Made by a program: the position numbers and the translations under genes. A stretch of 64,000 nt of DNA from Lachnoanaerobaculum gingivalis (GTDB lineage Bacteria; Bacillota; Clostridia; Lachnospirales; Lachnospiraceae). Location of the stretch: contig NZ_RRCO01000006.1 of the NCBI RefSeq assembly GCF_003862475.1, positions 124,001-188,000 on the forward strand. Direction: 5' to 3'. Of the stretch, positions 8,452-17,170 are shown piece after piece; the first letter of the stretch is position 1; each line of letters opens with the position of its first letter. The notes under the pieces were generated by a model. That model ran no database searches. It saw only the letters and a program-made list of their open reading frames with translations, and was not told the DNA's origin.

Positions 8452-9237
8452 TTATTGTATTTTTTTATGTAAACATTCCCATTTATTATTCAATTCATCT
8501 TTATGTTTATCATACCAGTCTTTGATTTCTTTTTTCATGGATTCAGACCATTTTTTTTTACCATCTTTCCAGAAACTGCCATCTTTTAACTTGAATACTG
8601 CTGCGTATTCATTAAAGCTAACATGAAAATGTGGAGGATGATATTCAAATTCCTTGGCTCGTACTTCTACCTTGTATTTTTTTGAACAATCTTCTATAAA
8701 TATAGATTCTACCTTTGGTTCATTTTTCCACCATTCTTTTCTATATATATTATCTAGTGTATAATTGTAATATTTGTTTTTATATAAAACTTTTATATCT
8801 AGGCTATCCCTTTCAAACGCTTCATGAAAAAAAGAAACAACTCTTCCTTCATTTTCCAAAGCTTTAGTAAAACAATTTATATTACTATATTCTTTTTTGA
8901 AGTCATCATCAAATTGATATTCCTCTATCTTTATATCACAATTATCATTATCTCCATAGAAAGGTTCATCTCTAAATAATTGTACTATAGAAAGCTTTAA
9001 TTTAACTACCTCAGGATTGTTTCCATTTCTATCCTGACGATAAGCAACATCCTTTATTGTAAGGCCATTACAAACTTCCAAATTCCAAAACGTTTCTTTT
9101 TTCCATATTATATTTTGTTCTGTTTTTTTTATTTCATTTATTACAGGACATGTATACTTTCTAAATTTTTCGAAAAAATCATCAATATTATCGAACTGTC
9201 CTCTAATAGAATATTCGTTCAAAAAATAATCACACAT
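8452..9237 (-). CDS. protein with C-terminal DUF4160-like domain, third gene of the DUF262 module
   Basis: A 261-aa protein. The last 75 residues (YKVEVRAKEFEYHPPHFHV, then a strand with AAVFKLKDGSF, and a helical end EIKDWYDKHKDELNNKWE) match the pattern of DUF4160, a small domain with a PPHFHV core often found in toxin-antitoxin or mobile contexts. The first 185 residues are acidic and aromatic-rich and show no family I know. It lies 35 bases after the ATPase gene in the same direction and is the last gene of a three-gene run. DUF4160 has no established biochemical role, so this protein could be an effector, an adaptor or an inhibitor. Confidence 0.7.
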   Translation of the reverse strand: MCDYFLNEYSIRGQFDNIDDFFEKFRKYTCPVINEIKKTEQNIIWKKETFWNLEVCNGLTIKDVAYRQDRNGNNPEVVKLKLSIVQLFRDEPFYGDNDNCDIKIEEYQFDDDFKKEYSNINCFTKALENEGRVVSFFHEAFERDSLDIKVLYKNKYYNYTLDNIYRKEWWKNEPKVESIFIEDCSKKYKVEVRAKEFEYHPPHFHVSFNEYAAVFKLKDGSFWKDGKKKWSESMKKEIKDWYDKHKDELNNKWECLHKKIQ

Positions 9238-9272
9238 AAATATCTTAGCTCCCCACTTTTAAGTAGATGCTT

Positions 9273-10400
9273 CTAAACTTCTAACCCCAACATTCTATCC
9301 AAATCTATTTCAAACTGATCAAATAAATCATTTATATCCATTTCATCATTAGTTCCTACTATTTTACCATATTCCTTAAATTCAATAGGATTGCATTGTG
9401 TTTCAAAATTTTCATTCAGTGCAAAAAAATTGACCGATATATCACTATTTAAAACCGATCCATTACTAACACCCACACGTAATCCGTTAAATATATGATC
9501 ACTATGTGACTCTATAAACAATTGTTGACCAGCCTTACTGACAAAGCAAAAGAACTCGCATAATTTAGATTGTGCTTTTGGATGCAGATGTATCTCTGGA
9601 TTTTCTATAATAATTACAGAACCAATTTCAGCTCCTAAACACGCTATAATCACACTAATTAAATAACTTATTCCTGAACCTATATTAGTAGCTCTACAAT
9701 ATAATGCATCTGAATTAATATTTTTAGGGTTATTATTATACTTTACCTGTAAATAGTTTGTTTTCTTTATATCGCTAATAGACAATGTTGTATCCACTAT
9801 ATAATCCAACCAGTAATTTACTTGACCAAGTAGACTGTCTGTATTTTTTTCAGTATCCTTCAATAGATTTTTTTTAATCTTCTTACTCTCATTCTTTAAT
9901 AAATATGCCAGTGCATATTCTCCATCTATACCAAATCCCCTATCTTCCAGTATGTTTTTAGCATAAATATCTCTAGCTCCAATCCTATGACATGACAAAT
10001 AGTGAAAATATTCATCTAAGTAAAAAATCACTTCATCTTCACCATTATCATAACATTCTCTCCCATCAAGGTCTTGCATAACACTGTCTATATCAGCAAG
10101 TGATGATTTAATCTTATACCCCTCTTTTTCATCCGATTCTATAAACTCTATATATTCCGACTTTTTTTCTTCTACCTCAATTCTTATAGATCCTTTGGAT
10201 ATATTATAGTTCCTTACTTCACGAAAATCTCCGATATCAATATACTTTCCATTAAGACTACCCTGTTTCCATAATAACAGTGACTGTAAAAAAGTTGACT
10301 TACCAGAAGAATTAGTTCCTACAAATAAGTTTAATTTCGAACAATTGACTGTTACATTTCTAACCGATTTTAGTCCTTTTACGTAAATTTTTTTAATCAT
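9273..10400 (-). CDS. AAA/ABC-type ATPase of the DUF3696-like group
   Basis: A 375-aa SMC/OLD-like ATPase. The Walker A is FVGTNSSGKSTFLQSLL (about residues 26-42, ATG at 10400). The signature region is CRATNIGSGISYLISVIIA, and Walker B is VIIIENPEIHLHPKAQ. The H-loop region is LFIESHSDHIFNGLRVGV, a form (SHSDHIxNGLR) typical of DUF3696 proteins. No TOPRIM nuclease domain follows, which separates it from OLD nucleases. The start was set at the ATG with AAGGAG seven bases upstream; a TTG two codons earlier is possible. It overlaps the DUF262 gene by 8 bases, so the two are translationally coupled and probably work together. Confidence 0.85.
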   Translation of the reverse strand: MIKKIYVKGLKSVRNVTVNCSKLNLFVGTNSSGKSTFLQSLLLWKQGSLNGKYIDIGDFREVRNYNISKGSIRIEVEEKKSEYIEFIESDEKEGYKIKSSLADIDSVMQDLDGRECYDNGEDEVIFYLDEYFHYLSCHRIGARDIYAKNILEDRGFGIDGEYALAYLLKNESKKIKKNLLKDTEKNTDSLLGQVNYWLDYIVDTTLSISDIKKTNYLQVKYNNNPKNINSDALYCRATNIGSGISYLISVIIACLGAEIGSVIIIENPEIHLHPKAQSKLCEFFCFVSKAGQQLFIESHSDHIFNGLRVGVSNGSVLNSDISVNFFALNENFETQCNPIEFKEYGKIVGTNDEMDINDLFDQFEIDLDRMLGLEV

Positions 10401-11535
10401 AAACAATCTCCTTAGATAATTTTTTCATCATGTTAAAACGTCCATTTACATTCTTTATATTTTCTCTACTATTACCAATATATCCCAAATACTCTTCACT
10501 AGTAATCGCTTGTATTAACCCTTTAACAATTTTGTCCGAAGCTATTCTTTGTCCAGCAATAAGTGACATAAAATACAATGTTGTCTCAAAAATATTCATA
10601 TTTATAGGATTAGATATTTTCATTTCTCTTCTAAATGCGCCTCTCCCCAAAATATCTTTTGACATCTCCAAACACCTCAAGGTTATTTGCTTAAGTTCAC
10701 TTAGCTTTTCACTTGATTCAATATTTAATTGTGTTAGTGTCAATTCAATCAAATCATCTAAGTCACTTGTATACTCATATGTTTTATTGTTTTTAAACAA
10801 CATTCCATTAAACAGTAAATAAAATGCTAGAAATCTAGTTAGCAAATATGAACCTTTCATTCTAGAATCTTTTCTATTCTCAATACCTGTCGCTTCTTCA
10901 AATATCTTTGTCTTAGAAATTTCTGCTATCATATTGAGTCCTTTTCCATGATATAGTGCATTTCTAATTTCTTGCTTATTTAACTTCGTACCTCCTCTAT
11001 TAACTCTGTCAAAAATATCAAATAATACTTTATCTGGGGTCGGTGGAAGTATTACATGAGAATAAACTTGATAATCCTCCAATTGAGCTTGGTATATTCC
11101 ATATTCTTCTTCTAAATTCATAAATTTTTTTCCATTTAAAAATGTTAAAATCTTCAACAACTTTAATTGAAACTTATTTTGTAAAAAATCGAACAATGTA
11201 GATAGCCTCTGTTTCCCATCTACGACTACATAGGTGGAATTATTTTTCTGTTTTAAGTAAAATATGGGTAACGGCAATCCCATTAATATACTCTCAATCA
11301 ATTCACACTTTTGCTTGTTATCCCATACAGATTTCCTCTGAAAATCCACTTCTAAAGTCAACTGTCCTTTTTGATATTTTCGGAATAGTTCATATATAGA
11401 GAAATCTTTTTTTGTAACTTTAACCAACTCAAAAACTGGCTTATCACTTTCTCCTGTATATATCAAATCATTTAATTCATCTTCCTCTTCCAATACAACT
11501 TCTTCATCTTTTTCCAAACAAAATTCTTTTTCCAT
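10393..11535 (-). CDS. DUF262 domain protein (ParB/GmrS-like N-terminal fold)
   Basis: A 380-aa protein. After an acidic leader of about 40 residues comes the DUF262 core: IYELFRKYQKGQLTLEVDFQRKSVWD, then ESILMGLPLPIFYL, and VVDGKQRLSTLFDFL. The DGKQR-S motif is the conserved NTP-binding and hydrolysis motif shared with GmrS and other type IV restriction proteins. The RVNRGGTKLNKQEIRNA segment is also typical. No C-terminal HNH (DUF1524) nuclease is present, so it is the short form. It is first in the operon with the ATPase and the DUF4160 protein. By family knowledge DUF262 proteins often sense or act on foreign DNA; that role here is inferred. Confidence 0.88.
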   Translation of the reverse strand: MEKEFCLEKDEEVVLEEEDELNDLIYTGESDKPVFELVKVTKKDFSIYELFRKYQKGQLTLEVDFQRKSVWDNKQKCELIESILMGLPLPIFYLKQKNNSTYVVVDGKQRLSTLFDFLQNKFQLKLLKILTFLNGKKFMNLEEEYGIYQAQLEDYQVYSHVILPPTPDKVLFDIFDRVNRGGTKLNKQEIRNALYHGKGLNMIAEISKTKIFEEATGIENRKDSRMKGSYLLTRFLAFYLLFNGMLFKNNKTYEYTSDLDDLIELTLTQLNIESSEKLSELKQITLRCLEMSKDILGRGAFRREMKISNPINMNIFETTLYFMSLIAGQRIASDKIVKGLIQAITSEEYLGYIGNSRENIKNVNGRFNMMKKLSKEIVYD

Positions 11536-11766
11536 TTATCATTATCCTCTCAATATATACCTTAAAAATATAATACTGACATTTTTGTTAAATATTATAT
11601 ACAATTTCTCTAAAGACTTATTATCATAATCGCTATAACATAGTCTTAAATATACTTCTACAGTCATATTTTACCATACTATATAATAATTTAATATAGA
11701 CTAGCTACTATAATATTTTACCCTGAGTTATTCACGCCTGTCTTTGACAGTTTCAAAAGTTAAAAC

Positions 11767-11802
11767 GCCCTTGAAACCCAGTGTTTTACTGGCTTTCAGG
11801 GC
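11767..11802. terminator. bidirectional terminator at the left end of the IS1634 element
   Basis: GCCCTTGAAACCCAGT (11767-11782) pairs with ACTGGCTTTCAGGGC (11788-11802), with one bulged base. On the plus strand ATTTTTGTTT follows; on the minus strand, after the transposase stop, GTTTTAACTTTT follows. It would stop transcription leaving the transposase gene and reading in from outside. Confidence 0.75.
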
Positions 11803-11838
11803 ATTTTTGTTTCGTTTTGAAACTAAAAAAATAGTGTT

Positions 11839-13554
11839 TTATTTTCCTTTGCTTTGTTTTTGTATTGTCCGCATTTGACTTTTTGTTATAAATTCAAAAT
11901 CTGTATTAAAATGACAAATCTCATGTAGTTTATCTGTGAGCTCTGTTCGTTTATATAGAGGTATGAAACCTTGCTCTTTTACATATGCAAAATTAAAATC
12001 TTTTAAGGTCTTTAGAATCTCTTCACATGTATACTTGTGGTCTAAAAATTTTTCAAGATATCTGTAAATAATCAAGGCTAAAAAGCAGGTTAAGAAGTGA
12101 GAATTAATTCTATCAGTTCTTTGTAAAAATATCGGTCTTGCTTCAAACTCGGTTTTCATAATTCTAAAGCATTCTTCTATTTGCCAACGCTTTTCACTTA
12201 TACTTAGTATTTCACTTACATCATCGTCAAGTAGGTCTGTTGAGATGGCATACATACCATCATACTTTGCCTCCTCATCTATTTTATCTGTATTAAGAAA
12301 GTTATGTACATTTGCTTTTTCACCATCATCAGTTACTGCAATGCTGCCAAGAAACCTTGCCGGATCATTAGGATTTCTTCTTTCTTTTTTGATACTGCCT
12401 TTTTCAAGCATTAACTTAGCTCTGTCAACTTGTTTTTCTCTAATAGCCTTTTGGTATCTGGCATATTTTGGTGAATATGTGATTATAAGTCTTTGAGATA
12501 AATCTTTCGGTGTATAGGGAGCATCTTTGTAATATATAGTCTCATCATCCATTGATATTTCAGCCAGATCCACCACTTTATTATCGTACAAACTTTTAAA
12601 TCCCTTAGTATCTAAAGCCCATTGCCTATCTTGCGCATTAAGCTTTTTTATTGATTGAGTGACTACAAAAGCTCTTTCACCCATATGATTGTACTTTCTT
12701 ATTTTTTCCGAACCAAGTCCGGCATCACTACAGTAAATAAACTTTTGACAATCAAACTCTTTTAAAATTTTTTCTTCAAGTGGTTTAATAGAGGTTTGTT
12801 CATTTGCATTTCCCGGAAATAGAGAAAAAGCAAGTGGAATGCCGTCACCATCCATAAACATACCCATTTGTATTATAGGGTTTGGTCTATGTTCCTTGCT
12901 TTTGCCATATTTCTTAATGCCATTTTCATCCTCAATCTCAAAATAATAGTTAGTACAATCATAAAAAAGAAGCTTATCGTTACGTTTCCCCACCAGATGA
13001 CTGTTTCTATAAGTTTCAGATTGTATAAGGTCACATTCTTTACCGAGTACATTTAAAGATCGATATACATCATGTAATTGGTAAGATGGTGGCTCTAAAA
13101 AGCCCATAGAACAAGAGTAGCTTGAGCGTTTACTGGAAGGTTCGAGTATTCTGGAGTAAATCAAATCGGATAATATCGAGTTGATATCAAACTTGAAATT
13201 ATACTTATCCCTTATCTTTCTGCAAACTTTGTTTAAGCCAAGTTTATAATAAAAGTACTGCAAAAACAGGTAACCTCCACGATAGAATACTTGTTGCTGT
13301 GGCTGTAGTCGTTTGCTTGAGTTAAACGAAAGATTTACTATTTTATCTTCTTTGTACTTTTGTGTTTCAAGTTTTGCCTCAGCACGAGCCCATTTCATGA
13401 CGTCATCTCTAGTGGGTCCATGCTCTTTTAATAAATCAGCGAGAGTACCAAGTTTGCGTACATTTACAGAGGTGCTAACCCCTTTGTCATTTATAAAGCT
13501 TTTGGAAATATAGAAGGACTCTGCATTTTTTGATTTTGATGTAGTAACTTTCAT
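11839..13554 (-). CDS. IS1634-family transposase
   Basis: A 571-aa DDE transposase with an IS4-type fold. The N-terminal part (residues 1-180) has the alpha-helical region typical of the family. LLFYDCTNYYFEIE holds the first catalytic Asp, FIYCSDAGLGSEK the second, and SEKRWQIEECFRIMKTEFEARP the catalytic Glu in the YREK-like signature (here W-QIEE-F-MK). The start is the ATG at 13552-13554, with GGAGG nine bases before it; a GTG five codons upstream is in frame but has no such site. The frame is intact, so the element may be active. Confidence 0.92.
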   Translation of the reverse strand: MKVTTSKSKNAESFYISKSFINDKGVSTSVNVRKLGTLADLLKEHGPTRDDVMKWARAEAKLETQKYKEDKIVNLSFNSSKRLQPQQQVFYRGGYLFLQYFYYKLGLNKVCRKIRDKYNFKFDINSILSDLIYSRILEPSSKRSSYSCSMGFLEPPSYQLHDVYRSLNVLGKECDLIQSETYRNSHLVGKRNDKLLFYDCTNYYFEIEDENGIKKYGKSKEHRPNPIIQMGMFMDGDGIPLAFSLFPGNANEQTSIKPLEEKILKEFDCQKFIYCSDAGLGSEKIRKYNHMGERAFVVTQSIKKLNAQDRQWALDTKGFKSLYDNKVVDLAEISMDDETIYYKDAPYTPKDLSQRLIITYSPKYARYQKAIREKQVDRAKLMLEKGSIKKERRNPNDPARFLGSIAVTDDGEKANVHNFLNTDKIDEEAKYDGMYAISTDLLDDDVSEILSISEKRWQIEECFRIMKTEFEARPIFLQRTDRINSHFLTCFLALIIYRYLEKFLDHKYTCEEILKTLKDFNFAYVKEQGFIPLYKRTELTDKLHEICHFNTDFEFITKSQMRTIQKQSKGK

Positions 13555-13767
13555 AGATAACCTCCACACCTTATTATAGCATAAAATACTAGAAAATGCT
13601 ATATATTAAAACGAATATTTTGACAAAAATTTCAACTAAAGAATGTAGGTTATATGCGGGTTGTAGGACTTTTTTATGATTATTTAGGTGAACAAACTGT
13701 CAAAGACCCGTATACTGGGACTTTATCATATATGGCTTATAGACATTCTTAATAAAAAATATTTTTG

Positions 13768-13796
13768 TTGACATAAGAAAATTTTTGTATTAGAAT
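13768..13796 (+). promoter_or_regulatory. promoter of the aroF-trp operon
   Basis: TTGACA (13768-13773) and TAGAAT (13791-13796) are separated by exactly 17 bases and lie directly before the T-box leader. This is the best consensus promoter in the window. Confidence 0.8.
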
Positions 13797-13829
13797 TCAG
13801 AAAAATAATCAAACCGTTGATATGGAGAT

Positions 13830-14097
13830 AAAGTTAGTCATGACTTCACAGAGAGTCCGGGAAGGTGCGAGCCGGATAAGAAACAGTCTAGCAAATGGAC
13901 CATGGAGGGTGTAGTCAAATGCTTCGGCAAAGTATACTACAACGTACGCATACGTCAGTTGCAAGGGATATGTAGGTATCTTAAAGTGCACAGGTCATAC
14001 TGTGAATCAAGGTGGCACCGCGATTTTTTATTGTTGAAATTTCGTCCTTGACAAATATCAGCCTTTTTAGGTTTTTATTTGTCAGGGACTTTTTTAT
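13830..14097 (+). ncRNA. T-box riboswitch, probably tRNA-Trp responsive
   Basis: The leader contains the canonical T-box sequence AAGGTGGCACCGCG at 14009-14022, which pairs with the tRNA acceptor end. It also has a stem I whose apical part matches GGGAAGGTGCGAGCC. An intrinsic terminator lies at 14044-14095: GTCCTTGACAAATA pairs with TATTTGTCAGGGAC, then six Ts. In the 3' side of stem I a TGG triplet in the context AAATGGACC (13896-13898) is the likely specifier codon, reading tryptophan; a second TGG at 13903-13905 is an alternative. Uncharged tRNA-Trp would favour the antiterminator and turn on the aroF-trp genes downstream, which fits the specifier. Confidence 0.93.
14044..14095 (+). terminator. 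T-box terminator hairpin
   Basis: The arms GTCCTTGACAAATA (14044-14057) and TATTTGTCAGGGAC (14076-14089) form a stem with one mismatch, followed by TTTTTT (14090-14095). It is the off-state structure of the Trp T-box and lies 18 bases before the aroF start codon. Confidence 0.88.
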
Positions 14098-14113
14098 TTA
14101 CTCAGGAGGACTT

Positions 14114-15127
14114 ATGGTTTTTATATTAAAAGCAGGCATCAGCGAAGAAGCAATACAAAACTTTAGAAAAGAATTTGAAGATATAGGATTTGATACAATA
14201 TACGCACCCGGAACAGAACATACAGCAGTTTGCTTAATCGGGAACACTTCAAAAATAGATATGGACACTATTGTGGCAACTCATCCGATAGTTGACTATG
14301 GAAAAAGGGTTACAGAAATCTATAAAGCGGCAGGAAGAACCGTTCATCCTGATGACACCGTCATAGAGGTAAACGATATCAGTATAGGTACCGGAACATT
14401 TACCGTTATTGCAGGCCCTTGTAGTGTGGAAACAAGAGAACAGATTACAATGGTTGCAAGAAGTATTAAAACAAGTGGAGCTGTAATACTTCGTGGCGGC
14501 GCATTTAAACCCAGAACTTCGCCTTATGCTTTCCAGGGGCTTGGCAAGGAAGGTATCGACTTTTTGGAAAGTGCCAAGGCTGCAGTCAATATTCCGATTA
14601 TCTCTGAGGTAATGAATCAGACACAGTTACCACTGTTTGAGAATGTTGACATTATTCAAATCGGTGCAAGAAATATGCAAAACTTTGATTTACTTAAAGA
14701 AGTCGGAAAGTTGAAAAAACCTATATTATTAAAGCGTGGGCTTTGCAACACTATTGAGGAATTCCTTATGAGTGCCGAGTATATCATGGCATCAGGCAAT
14801 GAAAATGTCATACTCTGTGAGCGAGGTATCAGAACCTTTGAAACAGCCACAAGAAATACTTTGGATCTTGGAGCAGTCGCACTTTTAAAAGAGAAAACTC
14901 ATCTTCCGGTGTTGGTGGACCCAAGTCATGCTGTAGGTATCAGATCTCTTGTACCACCGCTTGCAAAGGCCGCACTTGCTGTAGGTGCAGACGGTATTAT
15001 GGTTGAGGTACACAATGATCCCGCAAAGGCATTATGTGACGGTGCACAATCACTTGACCTTGATCAGTTCGCCGACCTTATGGATGAAATCAAAAAAAGA
15101 GTTGTACTTGAAGGAAGGACATTATAG
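14114..15127 (+). CDS. aroF: 3-deoxy-7-phosphoheptulonate synthase (DAHP synthase, type I-beta)
   Basis: A 337-aa enzyme that condenses phosphoenolpyruvate and erythrose 4-phosphate in the first step of aromatic biosynthesis. The first 75 residues form a ferredoxin-like ACT-type domain (MVFILKAGISEEAIQNFRK) as in the Thermotoga and Bacillus class. The TIM barrel follows, with VIAGPCSVETREQ, LRGGAFKPRTSPYAFQG and LVDPSHAVG as substrate- and metal-binding strands. The start is the ATG at 14114 with AGGAGG six bases upstream; a GTG inside the T-box is in frame but falls in the structured leader and is rejected. Its place at the head of the trp operon commits shikimate flux to tryptophan when Trp is short. 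Confidence 0.95.
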   Translation: MVFILKAGISEEAIQNFRKEFEDIGFDTIYAPGTEHTAVCLIGNTSKIDMDTIVATHPIVDYGKRVTEIYKAAGRTVHPDDTVIEVNDISIGTGTFTVIAGPCSVETREQITMVARSIKTSGAVILRGGAFKPRTSPYAFQGLGKEGIDFLESAKAAVNIPIISEVMNQTQLPLFENVDIIQIGARNMQNFDLLKEVGKLKKPILLKRGLCNTIEEFLMSAEYIMASGNENVILCERGIRTFETATRNTLDLGAVALLKEKTHLPVLVDPSHAVGIRSLVPPLAKAALAVGADGIMVEVHNDPAKALCDGAQSLDLDQFADLMDEIKKRVVLEGRTL

Positions 15128-15128
15128 T

Positions 15129-16583
15129 ATGTATTACCCTACATTAAATGAAATAGAAAAGATAAAAGAAAATAAAGAATATACTCTTGCACCGGTCAGT
15201 ATGGAAATATTATCCGACTTTATCACTCCTATTGAAGCAATAAGAATTCTAAAAAAGGCATCTACTCATGCCTATATGTTGGAATCGGCAAAGGCTAACG
15301 AAAGTTGGGGAAGATATACCTTCCTCGGATTTGATCCCACACTTTCTATAAGCTGTAATAAAGGCAAAATAAATGTAGACGGTGAAGAGTTTGAGTGTAG
15401 CGACCCTACCGGTTATCTAAGAGATTTGTTAAAAAAATACAAAAGCCCAAGACTAAACTCTTTACCTCCTTTTACAGGCGGTTTGGTCGGATATTTTTCA
15501 TTTGACTATATAAACTATAAGGAACCAAGTATAAAAAGGGATGTAGATGATTCAGAGGGATTTAAAGATATTGATGTAATGCTTTTTAAGGATGTTATTG
15601 TATTTGACCATGTAAAACAAAAAATCATCCTTATTACAAATATTTCACTGGATGAAGTTACTACTATAGCCTATGAGGAAGCTGTAAAAAAGCTTGAGAA
15701 AATAAAGAGCCTTTTATTTACAGGTGAAAAATCCTATGAAACAGGGAAACTGCTCTCTGAAGTAAAACCTTTGTTTTCACAAAAAGAATTTTCAGAGATG
15801 ATTGCAAAAGCAAAGCATCATATAAAAGAAGGCGATATCTTCCAAATAGTGCTTTCAAATCGCTTGCAGGCGGACTTTAGCGGAAGCCTTTTTGATACCT
15901 ACAGAGTACTTAGAACAGTGAATCCTTCACCGTATATGTTTTATTTTTCAGGTACCGATGTTGAGATTGCAGGAGCTTCACCTGAAACTTTGGTAAAACT
16001 TGAAGACGGAGTACTACATACCTTCCCACTTGCCGGTACAAGACCGAGAGGAAAAACCGTGGATGAGGACCTTATTTTTGAAGAAGAATTACTTGCTGAT
16101 AAAAAGGAACTTGCTGAACATAATATGCTTGTAGACCTGGGAAGAAATGACCTTGGCAAAATAAGTAAATTCGGAAGTGTAAAGGTGGAAAAATTTCACT
16201 CTATAGAGAGATATTCACATGTAATGCATATAGGCTCTACAGTAAGGGGTGAAATAAGACCCGAAAATGATGCTTTGGATGCGCTTGAAGCCGTCCTTCC
16301 TGCAGGTACCCTCTCAGGAGCACCGAAGATTCGTGCCTGTCAACTTATCGGTGAACTTGAAAACAACAAAAGAGGTGTTTACGGAGGAGCTATAGGATAT
16401 ATTGACTTTACCGGAAATATGGATACCTGCATTGCTATCAGACTTGCCTATAAGAAAAACGGAAAAGTATTTATCAGAAGCGGTGCCGGTATTGTAGCCG
16501 ACTCCGAACCTGATAAGGAATATATGGAAAGCATAAATAAGGCAGGCGCTGTAGTCGATGCTCTAAAAAGGCACAGGAGATAA
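15129..16583 (+). CDS. trpE: anthranilate synthase component I
   Basis: A 484-aa chorismate-using enzyme. The N-terminal YMLESAKANESWGRYTFLG contains the LLES-type motif that binds feedback tryptophan in the family. The C-terminal catalytic half has IKEGDIFQIVLSNR, SPYMFYF, AGASPETLVKL, the FPLAGTRPRGK strand, ELLADKKELAEHNMLVDLGRND, and GTLSGAPKIRA. It joins chorismate with ammonia released by TrpG. The start is an ATG at 15129 directly after the aroF stop, with AAGGAAGG upstream in the end of aroF. Confidence 0.97.
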   Translation: MYYPTLNEIEKIKENKEYTLAPVSMEILSDFITPIEAIRILKKASTHAYMLESAKANESWGRYTFLGFDPTLSISCNKGKINVDGEEFECSDPTGYLRDLLKKYKSPRLNSLPPFTGGLVGYFSFDYINYKEPSIKRDVDDSEGFKDIDVMLFKDVIVFDHVKQKIILITNISLDEVTTIAYEEAVKKLEKIKSLLFTGEKSYETGKLLSEVKPLFSQKEFSEMIAKAKHHIKEGDIFQIVLSNRLQADFSGSLFDTYRVLRTVNPSPYMFYFSGTDVEIAGASPETLVKLEDGVLHTFPLAGTRPRGKTVDEDLIFEEELLADKKELAEHNMLVDLGRNDLGKISKFGSVKVEKFHSIERYSHVMHIGSTVRGEIRPENDALDALEAVLPAGTLSGAPKIRACQLIGELENNKRGVYGGAIGYIDFTGNMDTCIAIRLAYKKNGKVFIRSGAGIVADSEPDKEYMESINKAGAVVDALKRHRR

Positions 16584-16587
16584 ACAA

Positions 16588-17154
16588 ATGATTCTATTGA
16601 TTGATAATTATGACAGTTTTTCCTACAATCTGTTTCAAATGGTAGGTGAAATTGATCCGGATATAAAAGTAATAAGAAATGATGAAATGACTGTGGAAGA
16701 AATAAAAGCTCTTGCTCCTGCAAAGATTATTATATCCCCCGGTCCCGGAAGACCTGAGGATGCGGGAGTAATTATAGATGTAATAAAGGAGCTTGGACAA
16801 AGTATTCCGATCCTCGGAGTTTGTCTTGGACATCAGGCAATCTGTATGGCATTCGGCGCTACAGTGACCTATACCAAGGAACTGATGCATGGCAAAGAAT
16901 CTCTTACATATTTTGATACCGGCAGTGCATTTTTCTCAGGTATACCTGCCAAAAGCAGAGTTGCCAGATATCACTCTCTTGCCGCAAGTAAAAATACTCT
17001 CCCAAATGAGTTGAAGGTAACAGCCAAAACAGATGACGGTGAGGTAATGGCGGTGGAACATAGCAGCTACCCAATCTATGGTGTGCAATTCCACCCGGAA
17101 TCCATAATGACAGAATATGGGAAGGAAATGCTGAGGAATTTTATACAGAATTGA
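16588..17154 (+). CDS. trpG: anthranilate synthase component II, glutamine amidotransferase
   Basis: A 188-aa class I glutamine amidotransferase that supplies ammonia to TrpE. The catalytic cysteine lies in GVCLGHQAICMAFG, and the His-Glu pair lies in YGVQFHPESIMTEYG. The N-terminus MILLIDNYDSFSYNLFQ and SPGPGRPEDAG are also typical. It is a stand-alone subunit, not fused to TrpD as in enterobacteria. It could also serve as PabA. Four bases separate it from trpE. Confidence 0.96.
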   Translation: MILLIDNYDSFSYNLFQMVGEIDPDIKVIRNDEMTVEEIKALAPAKIIISPGPGRPEDAGVIIDVIKELGQSIPILGVCLGHQAICMAFGATVTYTKELMHGKESLTYFDTGSAFFSGIPAKSRVARYHSLAASKNTLPNELKVTAKTDDGEVMAVEHSSYPIYGVQFHPESIMTEYGKEMLRNFIQN

Positions 17155-17170
17155 AATTTTAGCCATACAT

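Larger units (their letters stand above)
11740..13707 (-). mobile_element. IS1634-family insertion sequence, apparently complete
   Basis: The element is bounded by inverted repeats GTCTTTGACAGTTT (11740-11753) and AAACTGTCAAAGAC (13694-13707), a perfect 14-bp match. It carries one intact transposase and a strong bidirectional hairpin next to the left end. I could not find a short target duplication at the two ends; IS1634 relatives are known for target duplications of variable and sometimes long length. Its insertion separates the DUF262 module from the trp operon without breaking a recognisable gene. Confidence 0.85.

Noticed and set aside
11700-13720. A short target duplication around IS1634
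   Set aside because: I compared the flanks of both inverted repeats and found no matching 4-10 bp direct repeat.
13809-13991. A 60-codon minus-strand frame
   Set aside because: It lies within the T-box stem I and is explained by the RNA structure.
14012-14113. A longer aroF starting at a GTG within the T-box
   Set aside because: The added 34 residues are encoded by the antiterminator and terminator; the ATG at 14114 has AGGAGG.
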